In this document: piece by piece, positions 8,520-17,718 of the stretch
How positions within the stretch are numbered: position 1 is the stretch's first letter
How the letters are laid out: each line of letters opens with the position of its first letter
Source of the DNA: an uncultured cyanobacterium
GTDB taxonomy: Bacteria; Cyanobacteriota; Cyanobacteriia; Cyanobacteriales; Microcystaceae
Reading direction: 5' to 3'
Assembly: GCA_903887375.1 (NCBI GenBank)
Contig: CAISPN010000010.1
Coordinates: 1-41,182, forward strand
Length of the DNA: 41,182 nucleotides
Translations under genes and position numbers: made by a program
The notes under the pieces: model-generated
Databases searched by the model: none
What the model was told of the DNA's origin: nothing
Seen by the model: the letters and a program-made list of their open reading frames with translations, nothing else

Positions 8520-8894
8520 CTATTGAACTAGACTACATGTAAGTGGACAGAAAGCATATACAGAGTTGTGATTGGGCTCTGCTTTGCCATTGAGCCAACT
8601 TAGCCAACGAACATTTTCGGGATGAATTCCCTTAAAAGTCAGAAAACCAGCACCACCAAATATTGCCAGCAAATGCCCTCCAACGAGTAAACCGGCAACC
8701 AATAAAACCGAACTCATCGGCAATAGGGTATGGAGAATCATGGACAAGAAAGCTCCAAATAGGGCCATTAAAACTATAAAGGGAAACCCTATAACCAAGA
8801 GACTGACCAACAAAGTAAGGGACCATACTGAAAAGGTTTTTGCTAAAACCAAAAAATGAACTCTTCGACTTGTTTTTTGAGTAGTTAATTCCAT
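8520..8894 (-). CDS. Small integral membrane protein, unknown
   Basis: The 124-residue protein has about three hydrophobic helices between residues 15 and 90 (WSLTLLVSLLVIGFPFIVLM and later segments). An AGGAGA lies 8 nt before the ATG at 8894, so translation is well supported. The C-terminal tail contains two cysteines (FCPLTC). No family was recognised. It is monocistronic, flanked by a terminator-like hairpin and by a 428-nt upstream region. Confidence 0.7.
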   Translation of the reverse strand: MELTTQKTSRRVHFLVLAKTFSVWSLTLLVSLLVIGFPFIVLMALFGAFLSMILHTLLPMSSVLLVAGLLVGGHLLAIFGGAGFLTFKGIHPENVRWLSWLNGKAEPNHNSVYAFCPLTCSLVQ

Positions 8895-9322
8895 TATTTT
8901 GTCTCCTAAATTTGTTTTTTTGTTGACACCGCCTCATTCTCTAAGTATAGGAAATATGAGAAATTCTTAGAAATTTTCTTAATAAAACTTAATGCAATTT
9001 GGGCTAGATTTTTTTGAAATTTGTTTCCCAGATGACAGAATTTTATAAAGTCCAACTAACTTGATTAGAGATATATTGTTTTAAGCTCGAAAAGAAATCA
9101 TTTAGCTTGATCCCCACCGGTAAGTTTATATACTCATATTAATTAAAAATAGATAACAGGCTCTTGAGTTAATTTTTGTTAATATATCTTTATATTTAAA
9201 ATCCTAAAATCTCATAAATAACCCGGGTTATTATGATGAAGATCTCATTAATCCCAAAGAAATAGATAGGATAAATATCATAAGGAAAAAACTGATAATT
9301 TTATAAGGAGTGGAATAAAAAA
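8895..9322. promoter_or_regulatory. 428-nt intergenic region between divergent genes, with a 16-bp palindrome
   Basis: No gene was seen. The region is AT-rich and must hold the promoters of the small membrane protein (minus) and pilT (plus). At 9217-9232 there is a perfect palindrome, AATAACCCGGGTTATT, about 90 nt before the pilT start. It is a plausible dimeric-repressor operator, but it does not match the NtcA, LexA or CRP consensus known to me. AAGGAG at 9305-9310 is the pilT ribosome binding site. Confidence 0.4.
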
Positions 9323-10540
9323 ATGGTTGACTCGATGAGATCTGGTTTTTCCCAGCCAAGTGAAGGGTGGAGATCTGAAGCTACAGTTCCTACCAATAAA
9401 TTAAAAACAGAAGTAAATACCAAAGAGAGTACTGGATTTCTGGAAATGCCCAGAAATGTTCCCTCTCGTAGTAGATTGGCTCAGCCAACTCTCAAGGAAC
9501 TGATACAAATTGCCTTTGATAATGGCTTTTCTGATGTACATATAGGTATAGCAGAAGTTCCCCGAATGAGAGATAGAGGGGAGATGGTATCTACTGAATT
9601 TCCCGAAACTGATGAGCCAACTTTTGCCAATTGGCTAAAAGAGATTTTAAATGAACAACAAATTAAGCAGTTCCAAGAGAGTTCGGAATATGACGGAGCA
9701 GTTCAGTATGAGTTTGCCAGAATCAGGGTAAATATATTCGATTCTCTTAGAGGTGGCGCAATGGTTCTGCGTTTGATACCTATGAGGATCATGACCCTAG
9801 AGCAATTAAGGCTGCCATCTGTACTTAAAACTATTGCCGATACGCAAAAAGGATTGGTTTTAATTACTGGTCCAACTGGGTCAGGAAAGTCAACCACAAT
9901 GGCAGCAATGGTCGACTATATCAATAAAGAGCATCCTAAGCATATCATCAGCATTGAAGATCCTATTGAATTTGTGCATGTTAGCCGTCGTTCCTTAATT
10001 AGACAAAGAGAAGTCGGCATACATACAGCTAAATATGACATAGCACTCAAAGCTGCTTTGAGAGAAGATCCAGATATAATTTTGATTGGAGAGGTGCGCG
10101 ATAGAGACACTATGGATACTGCGCTTAAAGCTGCCCAAACTGGTCATCTGGTGATGGGAACCTTACATACTAATAGTGCAATTAAGACATTAGAAAGAAT
10201 TTTCACTCTCTACTCAGCAGATGAACAGCCTGCTCTGAGATCTGCTATTTCTGAATCATTAGTATCGATTATATCTCAAGGATTATGTAGGACAACCGAT
10301 GGTAAGCGTAGTGCATATCATGATATTTTGGTAAATACTGAGACTGTCAAGGATTATATACGTCATGGTAAATATGAAGAAATACATGAACTTATGAAAA
10401 TTGGAGAGTATGATGGCATGATTACTACTAACCAGTCGCTCTTCAATCTATATCAAGAAGGGATGATTATTGAGGAAGTAGCTCTACAATCTTCTCCTAG
10501 TGCCCATGAATTGTCTATGATGATGCGCGGTAGGCTATAG
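9323..10540 (+). CDS. pilT: Type IV pilus retraction-type ATPase (PilT family)
   Basis: This 405-residue protein has all PilT/GspE family boxes: Walker A GPTGSGKS at 183-190, an Asp box (SIEDPIEF) at about 210, Walker B (DPDIILIGEVRD) and a His box (TGHLVMGTLHTN). Compared with a minimal PilT it has an extra N-terminal stretch of about 50 residues that looks disordered. PilT hexamers power pilus retraction for twitching and phototaxis. The gene is not next to pilB or pilC, unlike cyanobacterial pilT1. It is followed 9 nt later by a KaiB-fold gene, which together with the extension suggests the PilT2 paralogue. That subtype call is inference. Confidence 0.9.
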   Translation: MVDSMRSGFSQPSEGWRSEATVPTNKLKTEVNTKESTGFLEMPRNVPSRSRLAQPTLKELIQIAFDNGFSDVHIGIAEVPRMRDRGEMVSTEFPETDEPTFANWLKEILNEQQIKQFQESSEYDGAVQYEFARIRVNIFDSLRGGAMVLRLIPMRIMTLEQLRLPSVLKTIADTQKGLVLITGPTGSGKSTTMAAMVDYINKEHPKHIISIEDPIEFVHVSRRSLIRQREVGIHTAKYDIALKAALREDPDIILIGEVRDRDTMDTALKAAQTGHLVMGTLHTNSAIKTLERIFTLYSADEQPALRSAISESLVSIISQGLCRTTDGKRSAYHDILVNTETVKDYIRHGKYEEIHELMKIGEYDGMITTNQSLFNLYQEGMIIEEVALQSSPSAHELSMMMRGRL

Positions 10541-10549
10541 CAAGCCTCT

Positions 10550-11248
10550 ATGAGTGATCCATATAAGGGAATTGCTCTTTTTACCCCAGGTGGAGATCTG
10601 GTTTATTGTCTTGACCCGACTAAAAGTGAACATTGGCATCTTCACCTATGTTTCAAACTGCAGGAAATTCTAAATTTATCGGATCCACCACACTTTCTTG
10701 TTCCTCACTACAGCGCCACAATAGATAGAACTTGCGATCCTCAGACAGGAATAATTAATACTTGGGCTGAAATACATCCGGCAGTAGTGCAACATAAAGC
10801 CTTTTTGGAATCAGTTTTTGACACTTACGATCTGCCATGGGTTCAAATACCTTGGCAAGATGAATCTTCAGCAAAGATACTCTTGGAGAGCTATAGGGTA
10901 GATTTTCCCGAACTTTGGCAATGTCATGATCTGATTGTGCCTTATAATTCTGTAGCTCTAGTTGAAACATCGACTAAGTCTCAGTCTGAATATATGTTGA
11001 CTCTATTTGTTGCTGGTGGTGGAAGCGTTACCAAAGGAGCATTGCAGTTTATTTACGAACTACTGGAAAAAAACCTATCTAGTCAATACACTCTCAAGGT
11101 AGTAGATATATTTAAAAACCCAGAAAAAGCAGAAATTTTTCATATTTCAGCAACACCCACACTTGTTAGAACAAAACCAGAACCAATGCGAAAAATAGTC
11201 GGTTTTGTAGATAACCCTCAAAAAGTTCTGCGAATAATCACCAGCTAA
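10550..11248 (+). CDS. Protein with C-terminal KaiB-like thioredoxin-fold domain
   Basis: Residues about 146-232 match KaiB: the LTLFVAGGG strand, a helix, LKVVDIFKNPEKAE, then SATPTLVR and MRKIVGF. This is the thioredoxin-like fold shared by KaiB and the SasA sensor domain. The N-terminal 140 residues (GIALFTPGGDLVYCLDP onward) are unrecognised and are not a histidine kinase. It starts 9 nt after pilT, so the two are surely cotranscribed. A regulatory or scaffold role in pilus motility is inferred from position. Its stop overlaps that of the convergent gene by 4 nt. This is not the clock gene kaiB: no kaiA or kaiC is present and the protein is far too long. Confidence 0.8.
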   Translation: MSDPYKGIALFTPGGDLVYCLDPTKSEHWHLHLCFKLQEILNLSDPPHFLVPHYSATIDRTCDPQTGIINTWAEIHPAVVQHKAFLESVFDTYDLPWVQIPWQDESSAKILLESYRVDFPELWQCHDLIVPYNSVALVETSTKSQSEYMLTLFVAGGGSVTKGALQFIYELLEKNLSSQYTLKVVDIFKNPEKAEIFHISATPTLVRTKPEPMRKIVGFVDNPQKVLRIITS

Positions 11249-11634
11249 GCTAGTGTTTCAGGACAGTAACCCAGCCCTTTAGTAAACTGCTCGCGAAATA
11301 AATCTATTTCGGTTCGATCAGGTTCTCCATGAGAAACTATGGCTACTTGATAACGGCGCATCACATCTAGCGCAGAGCAATTAGCATCAAGTTCCCAACA
11401 AACTTGGTTGATGCGTGGTTGAAGATCATAGCAGATGCCTATTTCCCCCATAAGAGCCGTAAAATTGCCATGCTGATTGAGAGTTAGAATTTGTGTAAAT
11501 TTCATCCTGATGATCCAGCCGTCAATCTGGTGAATCACAGTCAAAATACAATCTGGCAACTCTGTCGAATTGCGAAGATATTCAACTACCCGTAGACAGA
11601 GACTAGCATTACCCAGAAAATAAATATAATCCAT
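11245..11634 (-). CDS. Conserved-looking hypothetical protein
   Basis: This 129-residue soluble protein starts MDYIYFLGNASLCLR. A GGGGAGA lies upstream of the ATG at 11634, supporting translation. The sequence is well mixed in composition with no signal peptide, membrane segment or recognised motif. It is convergent with the KaiB-like gene and shares 4 nt with it at the stop codons. Function is unknown. Confidence 0.6.
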   Translation of the reverse strand: MDYIYFLGNASLCLRVVEYLRNSTELPDCILTVIHQIDGWIIRMKFTQILTLNQHGNFTALMGEIGICYDLQPRINQVCWELDANCSALDVMRRYQVAIVSHGEPDRTEIDLFREQFTKGLGYCPETLA

Positions 11635-11757
11635 TGCTGATGTCTCCCCGTTATTCGCTTACATTTCTATTGTTACAAAGCGATTAAGTAATTCATAGGG
11701 GCAAATCCCCCTGATTTTTCCATATGACTGGGTGAATTGACCCAAGCTAACAAAACA

Positions 11758-12819
11758 ATGACCCAACTTGATCAAAATCTCACTAGTTATGACTATCATC
11801 TTCCAGCCAATCTCATTGCCCAGAGTCCAGCTCAACCAAGAGATCATTCTCGCTTGATGGTTGTGGACTCTCCCATTAGCTATGCAGATCAAAAGTTCTA
11901 TGATTTACCACAATGGCTCCGCTCTGGGGATTTACTCATCCTCAACGATACTAAAGTGATACCAGCTCGTCTCTATGGACATAAAGCCTCTGGTGCTGCT
12001 GTAGAAATCTTGCTTTTAGAGCAATTGGCTCTCAACTGTTGGTTAGCCTTGGTAAAACCTGGTAAAAAAATTGCCCCTGGCAGTCTAATTAATTTTGACG
12101 GTGGAGTGAGCGCGCAAGTTCTTGCCAGAGATGAAGCAACAAACGGCAGAGTGCTGCAATTTATACTTACAGAGGGATTGAATTTCTATTCATGGTTAGA
12201 AGAGCAAGGGAAAATTCCCTTTCCTCCATATCTTAAAAACGTAGATGCTCTAACCAAGGAATATCAAACTGTCTATGCCAATGTCCAAGGAGCTGTAGCT
12301 GCTCCTACAGCTGGACTGCATTTTACTGCTGAATTACTCCAACAACTTAAACAAATGGGAGTTAAAATTGCCTATGTCACTTTGCATGTTGGTATTGGTA
12401 CTTTTCGCCCAGTTGAGGTTGAAGATATAACCGACCATAAAATGCACCAAGAATGGGCTTTTTTGCCTTTTGAGACTGTAGAAGCTATTAAAACCAGGCA
12501 AGGGAGGATTATCGCTGTTGGCACGACTACTGTGCGCACGCTAGAAGGGGTCGCCCAAGCCCAGAAAATAGAGACTATAGATCAGTTAAAGCCCTTTACT
12601 GGAAAAGTTGATATTTTTATTTATCCTGGTTATCGAACTAAGATAGTCGAGGGGATGATCACCAATTTTCACTTGCCTTGCTCTAGTCTATTGATGCTGG
12701 TTTCTGCTTTTATTGGACGTGAGCGTCTTATGCAACTATATCAAGAGGCTATCATTAAGGAGTACCGTTTTTATTCTTTTGGAGATGCCATGTTGATTCT
12801 GCCATCTGCCGCCTGCTGA
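11758..12819 (+). CDS. queA: S-adenosylmethionine:tRNA ribosyltransferase-isomerase
   Basis: QueA transfers and isomerises the ribosyl part of SAM onto preQ1 in tRNA to form epoxyqueuosine in the wobble position. The family signatures are clear: [13 protein letters not shown] at the start, [33 protein letters not shown] and the final FGDAMLI. I chose the ATG at 11758, which gives [16 protein letters not shown]. An in-frame TTG at 11737 would add seven residues. The 3' end overlaps the convergent SWIM protein gene by 49 nt. Confidence 0.95.
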   Translation: MTQLDQNLTSYDYHLPANLIAQSPAQPRDHSRLMVVDSPISYADQKFYDLPQWLRSGDLLILNDTKVIPARLYGHKASGAAVEILLLEQLALNCWLALVKPGKKIAPGSLINFDGGVSAQVLARDEATNGRVLQFILTEGLNFYSWLEEQGKIPFPPYLKNVDALTKEYQTVYANVQGAVAAPTAGLHFTAELLQQLKQMGVKIAYVTLHVGIGTFRPVEVEDITDHKMHQEWAFLPFETVEAIKTRQGRIIAVGTTTVRTLEGVAQAQKIETIDQLKPFTGKVDIFIYPGYRTKIVEGMITNFHLPCSSLLMLVSAFIGRERLMQLYQEAIIKEYRFYSFGDAMLILPSAAC

Positions 12820-13568
12820 GATTTTTGATAAACCTGTTTGAGGTATATCGTCAGAGAATCAGCTTCTTCTTGAGGTAGGGGAATTCTTCCTAAAAGATCA
12901 AGTAAAGTTCTGCCTGCTAAATGCTCGCTGTTATTGGCAAAATCAGCTAAAGATAAATCATTTTGCTGCCAGAAAATAGCTGGATTATCAGAAAGATTCC
13001 TTTGTTTGGAAATATTATTAGTTATGTCAATATTTGTTTGACCATTTTGCCGACGAATAGCTTCTAGAATTTCCTGTTTGGTTTTTCCGCGCAGTTGAAA
13101 CAGAACAAAAGGATCTTCTGCGAATCTTTCTGCTAGTTGATAATATAGCGCGCCTATATGTTTGCAGGGATTAGCCTTATCTGGGCATGAGCAATCTGAA
13201 TTAATCTCAGCAAGGGTATAAGGAAACAGGTTTAATCCATTGCTGGTAAAGGCTTGTTCTATTTCTTGGGGCATTTCGCCAATCAATAGAGGAGCTCTCA
13301 AAATTGCTCTTTGGGAGAGAGTTTCAATTACTCCATCCCAGTCTTGCTGGCTAAAGCAAGAGAGTGACATTGTTACTAAGTAGGGTTCAGTATCACTTCC
13401 TTGTACTTGCGCTTTTACAAGTGATTGATCAAATTCAATACTAAGAACATTTCCTTGCCGGGCATAAATTCTGGCTCTTTCTAGTCTTTTTTTGAAACGA
13501 TAGGAATCTAAAATTTCTAGCCAGCGAACCACCCACCAAGGATGGGAATCAAGTAGCTCTGTGGTCAT
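12771..13568 (-). CDS. SWIM zinc-finger domain protein
   Basis: This 265-residue protein has a CxCx6CxH zinc motif ([12 protein letters not shown]) at residues 126-137, diagnostic of SWIM domains. The N-terminal half ([29 protein letters not shown]) matches bacterial SWIM proteins that often sit near SNF2-type helicases; no helicase is here. SWIM domains bind nucleic acid or protein, and the role here is unknown. The stop of the vanY-like gene overlaps its start by 4 nt. Its C-terminal 16 codons lie antisense to the end of queA. Confidence 0.85.
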   Translation of the reverse strand: MTTELLDSHPWWVVRWLEILDSYRFKKRLERARIYARQGNVLSIEFDQSLVKAQVQGSDTEPYLVTMSLSCFSQQDWDGVIETLSQRAILRAPLLIGEMPQEIEQAFTSNGLNLFPYTLAEINSDCSCPDKANPCKHIGALYYQLAERFAEDPFVLFQLRGKTKQEILEAIRRQNGQTNIDITNNISKQRNLSDNPAIFWQQNDLSLADFANNSEHLAGRTLLDLLGRIPLPQEEADSLTIYLKQVYQKSQQAADGRINMASPKE

Positions 13569-14311
13569 AGTTTAGTCTGTTTTTTTAGCTCCTTAGCTTT
13601 GTAAAAGGTTTCCAGGCTATCTTGATCCCCTATAAAACGCCAGTGCCAAGGCTCATAGCTGACTCCTTGGACATTATTGCGTGGAAAGGACATCTCAAAA
13701 CTGTATTTATTGGCGTTCTTTTCTAGCCAGTGAAAAGCATCGGTTCTTTCAAAATTATCATTGAGATTACTAGATGGGTTTTTGCCATCACCAATATCAA
13801 CAGCGTAGCCGGTATGATGTTCACTGTAGCCTGGAGGAGCGCTAACTCGAGCTCTTTTGGTAGTTTCTTGACCCCTGGATTCTTTAACCTTAAAAAATAA
13901 ATATTTTTGCTCTTGTATGGAACGAAAACCGGAAATTGGCTCTAGAATTATTCCTTGAGCTCTGGCATCTTGTTGCATAGCTAAAAATTTGGCCGCTGCA
14001 GATTTCCTCAGTCTGATATGCCCCTTGGCTGTAATTGGTTCTAGAGCTTCTTGTTTGGCTTCTGCATAGGGAAGATGTCCTAGTATATTGTCCAATTTTT
14101 CAGTCGGGGTAGCAGTAGGTATAGGATTAGGAGTTGTGGTGATCGCAGTTCTTGGACTGAGAGAGGAGTCCATAAATATTTTTAAAAAGAAGCTCAATAT
14201 TGCCACACCTACTGCCGTGGTCAAAATAAAGAGTAAAAAAGGTATTCCATTTGAACTCTTTTTATATGACCTCTTTCTTATAGCTTCTGGAATATCGTCG
14301 CTTCGGCGCAT
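13565..14311 (-). CDS. D-alanyl-D-alanine carboxypeptidase, VanY/M15 family
   Basis: An N-terminal transmembrane anchor (residues about 23-45) is followed by a Pro/Thr-rich linker and an M15B peptidase domain. The domain shows GFRS, the zinc motif SEHHTGYAVD (His165, Asp172), and EPWHW supplying Glu220 and His223. It should trim the terminal D-Ala from peptidoglycan stem peptides on the outer face of the plasma membrane. Length (248) is normal. It overlaps the SWIM gene start by 4 nt, and the DUF4335 gene lies 30 nt on its other side. Confidence 0.92.
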   Translation of the reverse strand: MRRSDDIPEAIRKRSYKKSSNGIPFLLFILTTAVGVAILSFFLKIFMDSSLSPRTAITTTPNPIPTATPTEKLDNILGHLPYAEAKQEALEPITAKGHIRLRKSAAAKFLAMQQDARAQGIILEPISGFRSIQEQKYLFFKVKESRGQETTKRARVSAPPGYSEHHTGYAVDIGDGKNPSSNLNDNFERTDAFHWLEKNANKYSFEMSFPRNNVQGVSYEPWHWRFIGDQDSLETFYKAKELKKQTKL

Positions 14312-14341
14312 ACAAGTAGGTGAAAGTCCTTAAAATTGAGA

Positions 14342-14995
14342 TTATAACCTTTTAGAGGAATTAGTGAATTTTTTGCTTTGGGGTGATTTGGGGACGATTA
14401 AGCTGGGTTTATGATTATTGCCTTCGATTTTAGGTAAATTAGGAGTTGGAATCAGATAAACTAGAAAGCCAGTTAGAGCAAGACTTGCAGTTCCCACTAC
14501 AGCCGGCAAAGCTTTTTTAACGGGAGATTCTTCAACTCGGCGGTAGCGATGGCCCAGTGGCTGAAGTTGGGGTGATAACTCAGGTAGAGTTCGAGTATCG
14601 GCTAGAAACTGATCTACTGTCTCTACCAAATCAAATAGTTGTACAGTACTTAAATCTATTGTGGTAGACTGCTGCTGTGATTCGGCTAAAGGATAGTAGC
14701 TGAGGCGATGCATATTGGCTACTTTCTCTATGGTGATGGTTTCGCCTTTAGTGGAATCGCTTTGAGGGTGTACAATTCCACTTAGTATCTGCTGGGCATA
14801 GCTATTTAATGTTTGGGATAAATTCTCTAGAAATACTCTGCCACCATCGAGTTTATTAGGTATACCTAATAAATGACATTGAGCGTTGACAAGCACCGAT
14901 AAAGATTGTGAAGCATTTGGGGCTAACATATTATCCCCAAAACCCTCTAGAATCAAAGTGCAATTAGGTGAGCTGTATTCTCTTCTAATATTCAT
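14342..14995 (-). CDS. DUF4335 family single-pass membrane protein, short form (copy 1)
   Basis: This 217-residue protein shows cyanobacterial DUF4335 features: a start with SPNCTLILEG, a central DLSTVQLFDLVETVDQF motif (QLFDLV at 119-124), then one transmembrane helix at about 165-182. After the helix only some 35 Pro/Lys-rich residues remain, so the C-terminal domain seen in copy 2 (30253-31413) is missing. It overlaps the DUF3038 gene by 4 nt. The function of the family is unknown; topology suggests a cytoplasmic domain anchored to a membrane. Confidence 0.75.
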   Translation of the reverse strand: MNIRREYSSPNCTLILEGFGDNMLAPNASQSLSVLVNAQCHLLGIPNKLDGGRVFLENLSQTLNSYAQQILSGIVHPQSDSTKGETITIEKVANMHRLSYYPLAESQQQSTTIDLSTVQLFDLVETVDQFLADTRTLPELSPQLQPLGHRYRRVEESPVKKALPAVVGTASLALTGFLVYLIPTPNLPKIEGNNHKPSLIVPKSPQSKKFTNSSKRL

Positions 14996-15618
14996 GTTTT
15001 TATTTCTCCGTCAAATAAACTTGTCCACAATCTTTGTGTGCCCAATGTACCCGTAGAAAAGAGCAATTGGGACAAAAATGTGAGGGCTAGTTGATTTAAT
15101 TCCTCCTCATGTTCAAGATACCAGGCGATTTTAGTTCTGCGAGGGTTCATGCGACTGCGAAAATAGGAACGAAATTGCTCTAAATATTCACTCAAAAGAT
15201 AGTTCGTTCCCAGTGGCAAGTTTTTTTCTTCCATTTGCTGTTGGGCTACTAGTAACTGACGAATCGTGACAGTAAGCTGCCTAGCTCTGCGACTGGCAAT
15301 AATTACAAGCGCTTTAGCTTGATCAGTATTGAGGGTATCATGAGTGTAAGAACGTCGCCAGCTATTGGTACAGCGCATGCGCCAGAGAACTAGTCTGTTT
15401 TTGAGAAGATGATCTAATTCCAATTGTTTGGCAATATCAAATATAAAGTCTGAACTTCCCATTTCTAGAGCTTCTAGAGAGAGCAAAATCAGATCTATTT
15501 TCTGCTGTAGATGTAGCTGAGCTCTCTCACTAGATACAGAATAGTTTGGTAATATACCTAAAATCAAGGAATTGTTAGGGACAACGTAATCAGGCATTAA
15601 ACTTAAAGAGGTACTCAT
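14992..15618 (-). CDS. DUF3038 family protein (copy 1)
   Basis: This 208-residue, probably helical, soluble protein shares with the 29737-30237 product the motifs IDLILLSLEAL, a LVLWRMR segment, ALVIIASRRARQL and a C-terminal LLFSTGTLGTQRLW. These define the cyanobacterial DUF3038 family as I recall it. It is encoded just upstream of a DUF4335 gene with a 4-nt overlap, the same order as copy 2, implying that the two products work together. No catalytic residues are evident. Confidence 0.75.
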   Translation of the reverse strand: MSTSLSLMPDYVVPNNSLILGILPNYSVSSERAQLHLQQKIDLILLSLEALEMGSSDFIFDIAKQLELDHLLKNRLVLWRMRCTNSWRRSYTHDTLNTDQAKALVIIASRRARQLTVTIRQLLVAQQQMEEKNLPLGTNYLLSEYLEQFRSYFRSRMNPRRTKIAWYLEHEEELNQLALTFLSQLLFSTGTLGTQRLWTSLFDGEIKT

Positions 15619-15701
15619 TACTTGGACTTTCTGAGAACATATTTTTGCACAAGAGGCGATATGATTAAAGACGCCATAAAAATCATTGTAAGGGGTTACT
15701 G

Positions 15702-16223
15702 ATGGATCTTAAATCTCTCATCCGGGACATTCCGGATTTTCCTAAAAAGGGGATAGTTTTTCGAGATATTACAACCCTTTTGAATAATCCTCAAGGACTG
15801 CGTCAGACAATTGATAGTTTAACCCTAAAGTGTCAGGAAAATAACTTTTTTCCCGATTATGTAGTCGGAATGGAGTCTAGAGGGTTCATCTTTGCCCCTC
15901 CTCTGGCTTATAACTTAAAAGCAGGTTTTGTCCCGGTTCGTAAGCCTGGCAAACTTCCTGCTCCAGTACATACAATAAAATATGAACTTGAGTATGGTAC
16001 TGATAAACTGGAGATCCATCAAGATGCAGTCGTCAAAGGAAGTAAAGTTCTGATTGTCGATGATGTCATTGCTACTGGTGGAACAGCCAGAGCGACTTCA
16101 TATTTATTAGATAGTCTTGGTTGTGAGTTGGTTGGTTTTGCTTTTGTTGTTGAATTAAAGGCACTTGAAGGCCGCTCTCGTTTACCGAATGTGCCAATAG
16201 TATCTCTGGTTGAATATCAGTGA
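15702..16223 (+). CDS. apt: Adenine phosphoribosyltransferase
   Basis: Apt makes AMP from adenine and PRPP (purine salvage). The 173-residue length and the start [21 protein letters not shown] are typical. The PRPP-binding loop [14 protein letters not shown] is intact, and [11 protein letters not shown] is the second conserved segment. AAGGGG at 15690-15695 precedes the ATG by 6 nt. The stop overlaps the following permease start (GTGA), so an ABC permease is translationally coupled to purine salvage. Confidence 0.96.
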   Translation: MDLKSLIRDIPDFPKKGIVFRDITTLLNNPQGLRQTIDSLTLKCQENNFFPDYVVGMESRGFIFAPPLAYNLKAGFVPVRKPGKLPAPVHTIKYELEYGTDKLEIHQDAVVKGSKVLIVDDVIATGGTARATSYLLDSLGCELVGFAFVVELKALEGRSRLPNVPIVSLVEYQ

Positions 16224-17242
16224 ATAGCAGATCTAAATTTTCTTTTCTTTGGGATTCAGATACCCTGGTCTATGTCTTGGGTAGACTATTGCAAGGTCTA
16301 ATTACTCTTTTGGGAGCTTCAATACTTTGCTTTGTAATTATCAAGCTAGCTCCAGGTGATTATCTGACTAATTTAAAGCTCAATAATCCTAAAATTTCTC
16401 AAGAAACTCTTTTGGAGATAAAGCGGCAGTTTGGCTTAGATCAACCTCCAGTTGTTCAATATTGGGGATGGTTGAGGCAGATTTTAACTAAGTTTAATTT
16501 TGGCTATAGTTTTGTCTATTCTAGATCTGTTGCTTCTTTGCTTTTAGAAAGGGTTCCAGCTACAATCTTGCTGGCAATTTCATCTCTTGTGCTCACTTGG
16601 GCAATTGCTCTTCCTTTAGGGATTTTGAGCGCAGTTAAGCAAAATAGTTGGCTGGATAAGTTTTTGAGGATTATTAGTTATCTTGGTCAGGGTTTGCCTA
16701 GCTTCATCACAGCTCTAGTGTTATTAATATTAGCCCAATACCTCTCTCCTTTGCTGCCAGTAGGAAATATGAAAAGCTTAGATTATGACCAACTCAGCCC
16801 TCTAGGTAAGGTTTGGGATATAGCTTGGCATATGATACTGCCAACTATTGCTTTGAGCATTACTAGTTTTGCGGGTTTGCAAAGACTAATGCGCGGTCAA
16901 TTATTGGATGTTCTTCGTCAAGAATATATACAAACAGCTAGGGCTAAAGGGTTACCTGAAAATAGAGTGATTTACTTTCATGCCCTGCGTAATGCAATTA
17001 ATCCTCTAGTAACGCTTTTGGGCTTTGAATTTGCCAGTTTACTTGGTGGCGCCTTTATTGCTGAAAATTTTTTCAATTGGCCTGGGCTGGGCCGTTTAAT
17101 TCTCCAAGCTGTGACAGCCAATGATCTCTATTTAGTAATGGCCAGCTTGATGATGGGAGCTTTGATGCTTATTGTTGGCAATATTCTAGCTGATATCTTA
17201 CTGAAAATAGTGGATCCAAGGATCAAATTAGGAGTTGATTAA
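16220..17242 (+). CDS. Peptide/nickel-type ABC transporter permease (DppB/OppB family)
   Basis: This 340-residue protein has about six transmembrane helices. The cytoplasmic EAA-type loop that docks to the ATPase is present ([19 protein letters not shown]). The N-terminal helix region [25 protein letters not shown] is typical of DppB. Such permeases normally pair with a DppC partner, ATPases and a binding protein, none of which is in this window, so the partners must be elsewhere. It begins with GTG inside the apt stop and ends sharing TTAA with the convergent Spy-like gene. Confidence 0.9.
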   Translation: MNSRSKFSFLWDSDTLVYVLGRLLQGLITLLGASILCFVIIKLAPGDYLTNLKLNNPKISQETLLEIKRQFGLDQPPVVQYWGWLRQILTKFNFGYSFVYSRSVASLLLERVPATILLAISSLVLTWAIALPLGILSAVKQNSWLDKFLRIISYLGQGLPSFITALVLLILAQYLSPLLPVGNMKSLDYDQLSPLGKVWDIAWHMILPTIALSITSFAGLQRLMRGQLLDVLRQEYIQTARAKGLPENRVIYFHALRNAINPLVTLLGFEFASLLGGAFIAENFFNWPGLGRLILQAVTANDLYLVMASLMMGALMLIVGNILADILLKIVDPRIKLGVD

Positions 17243-17697
17243 AAATTATGGCCGCGCTGTTGGCGTATCATTTGAGAAAATTTTTGCCTGTGTTTTTCCA
17301 TCAGTTGAGCAAGCTGTGATCTTTGGATTGTAGTTAGAACTTGCCTGATCTCGAGCATACTATTAAAGCGAAGATCTTCAATCTCTTGAGAAATACGACG
17401 TAATTCACTATGTTTAGCTCGGATTTCTTCTGTAGATACGTTACTAGTCATTAACCGTCTGAGCTGCTCTTCGATAATGTTAAAAGTATCTCTTCTTTCT
17501 TCAAGTGGACCTCTATACCTGTTTTTAATATCGGCAATCTGCCTCTGTTGAGATTCGCTGAGCTTGAGAGACGGAATAGTCTGCTTGCTGGAAGTTTGCG
17601 CCAAAGATGAAGGACAATATAAAGGCAATATTAGCAAACTGGATAGGGAAAAAATCGTCAAAAATGATTTCAAATTTGCTATTGTGAGATGGCCCAT
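17239..17697 (-). CDS. Periplasmic Spy/CpxP-like protein in sigG operon
   Basis: The signal peptide spans residues 1-33 with probable cleavage after SLA. The mature part is helical and highly charged, with two LTxxQ-like motifs: LSESQQ near residue 46 and LTTIQ at 121-125. This is the Spy/CpxP/CnrX fold, whose members bind unfolded proteins or metal ions in the periplasm. It lies 21 nt after the anti-sigma gene and is third in the sigG operon. By analogy with CnrYXH it could sense stress and control the anti-sigma factor, or it could be an effector chaperone under SigG control. His105 and the C-terminal His residues (136 and 150) are possible metal ligands. Confidence 0.75.
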   Translation of the reverse strand: MGHLTIANLKSFLTIFSLSSLLILPLYCPSSLAQTSSKQTIPSLKLSESQQRQIADIKNRYRGPLEERRDTFNIIEEQLRRLMTSNVSTEEIRAKHSELRRISQEIEDLRFNSMLEIRQVLTTIQRSQLAQLMEKHRQKFSQMIRQQRGHNF

Positions 17698-17718
17698 GTT
17701 ACCAATATTTTTTCAGAA

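Noticed and set aside
10550-11248. Circadian clock gene kaiB
   Set aside because: Only the C-terminal third resembles KaiB, the protein is over twice as long, and no kaiA or kaiC is nearby.
11659-11892. 77-codon minus-strand ORF over the queA start
   Set aside because: It lies antisense to the conserved N-terminus of QueA and has no family features.
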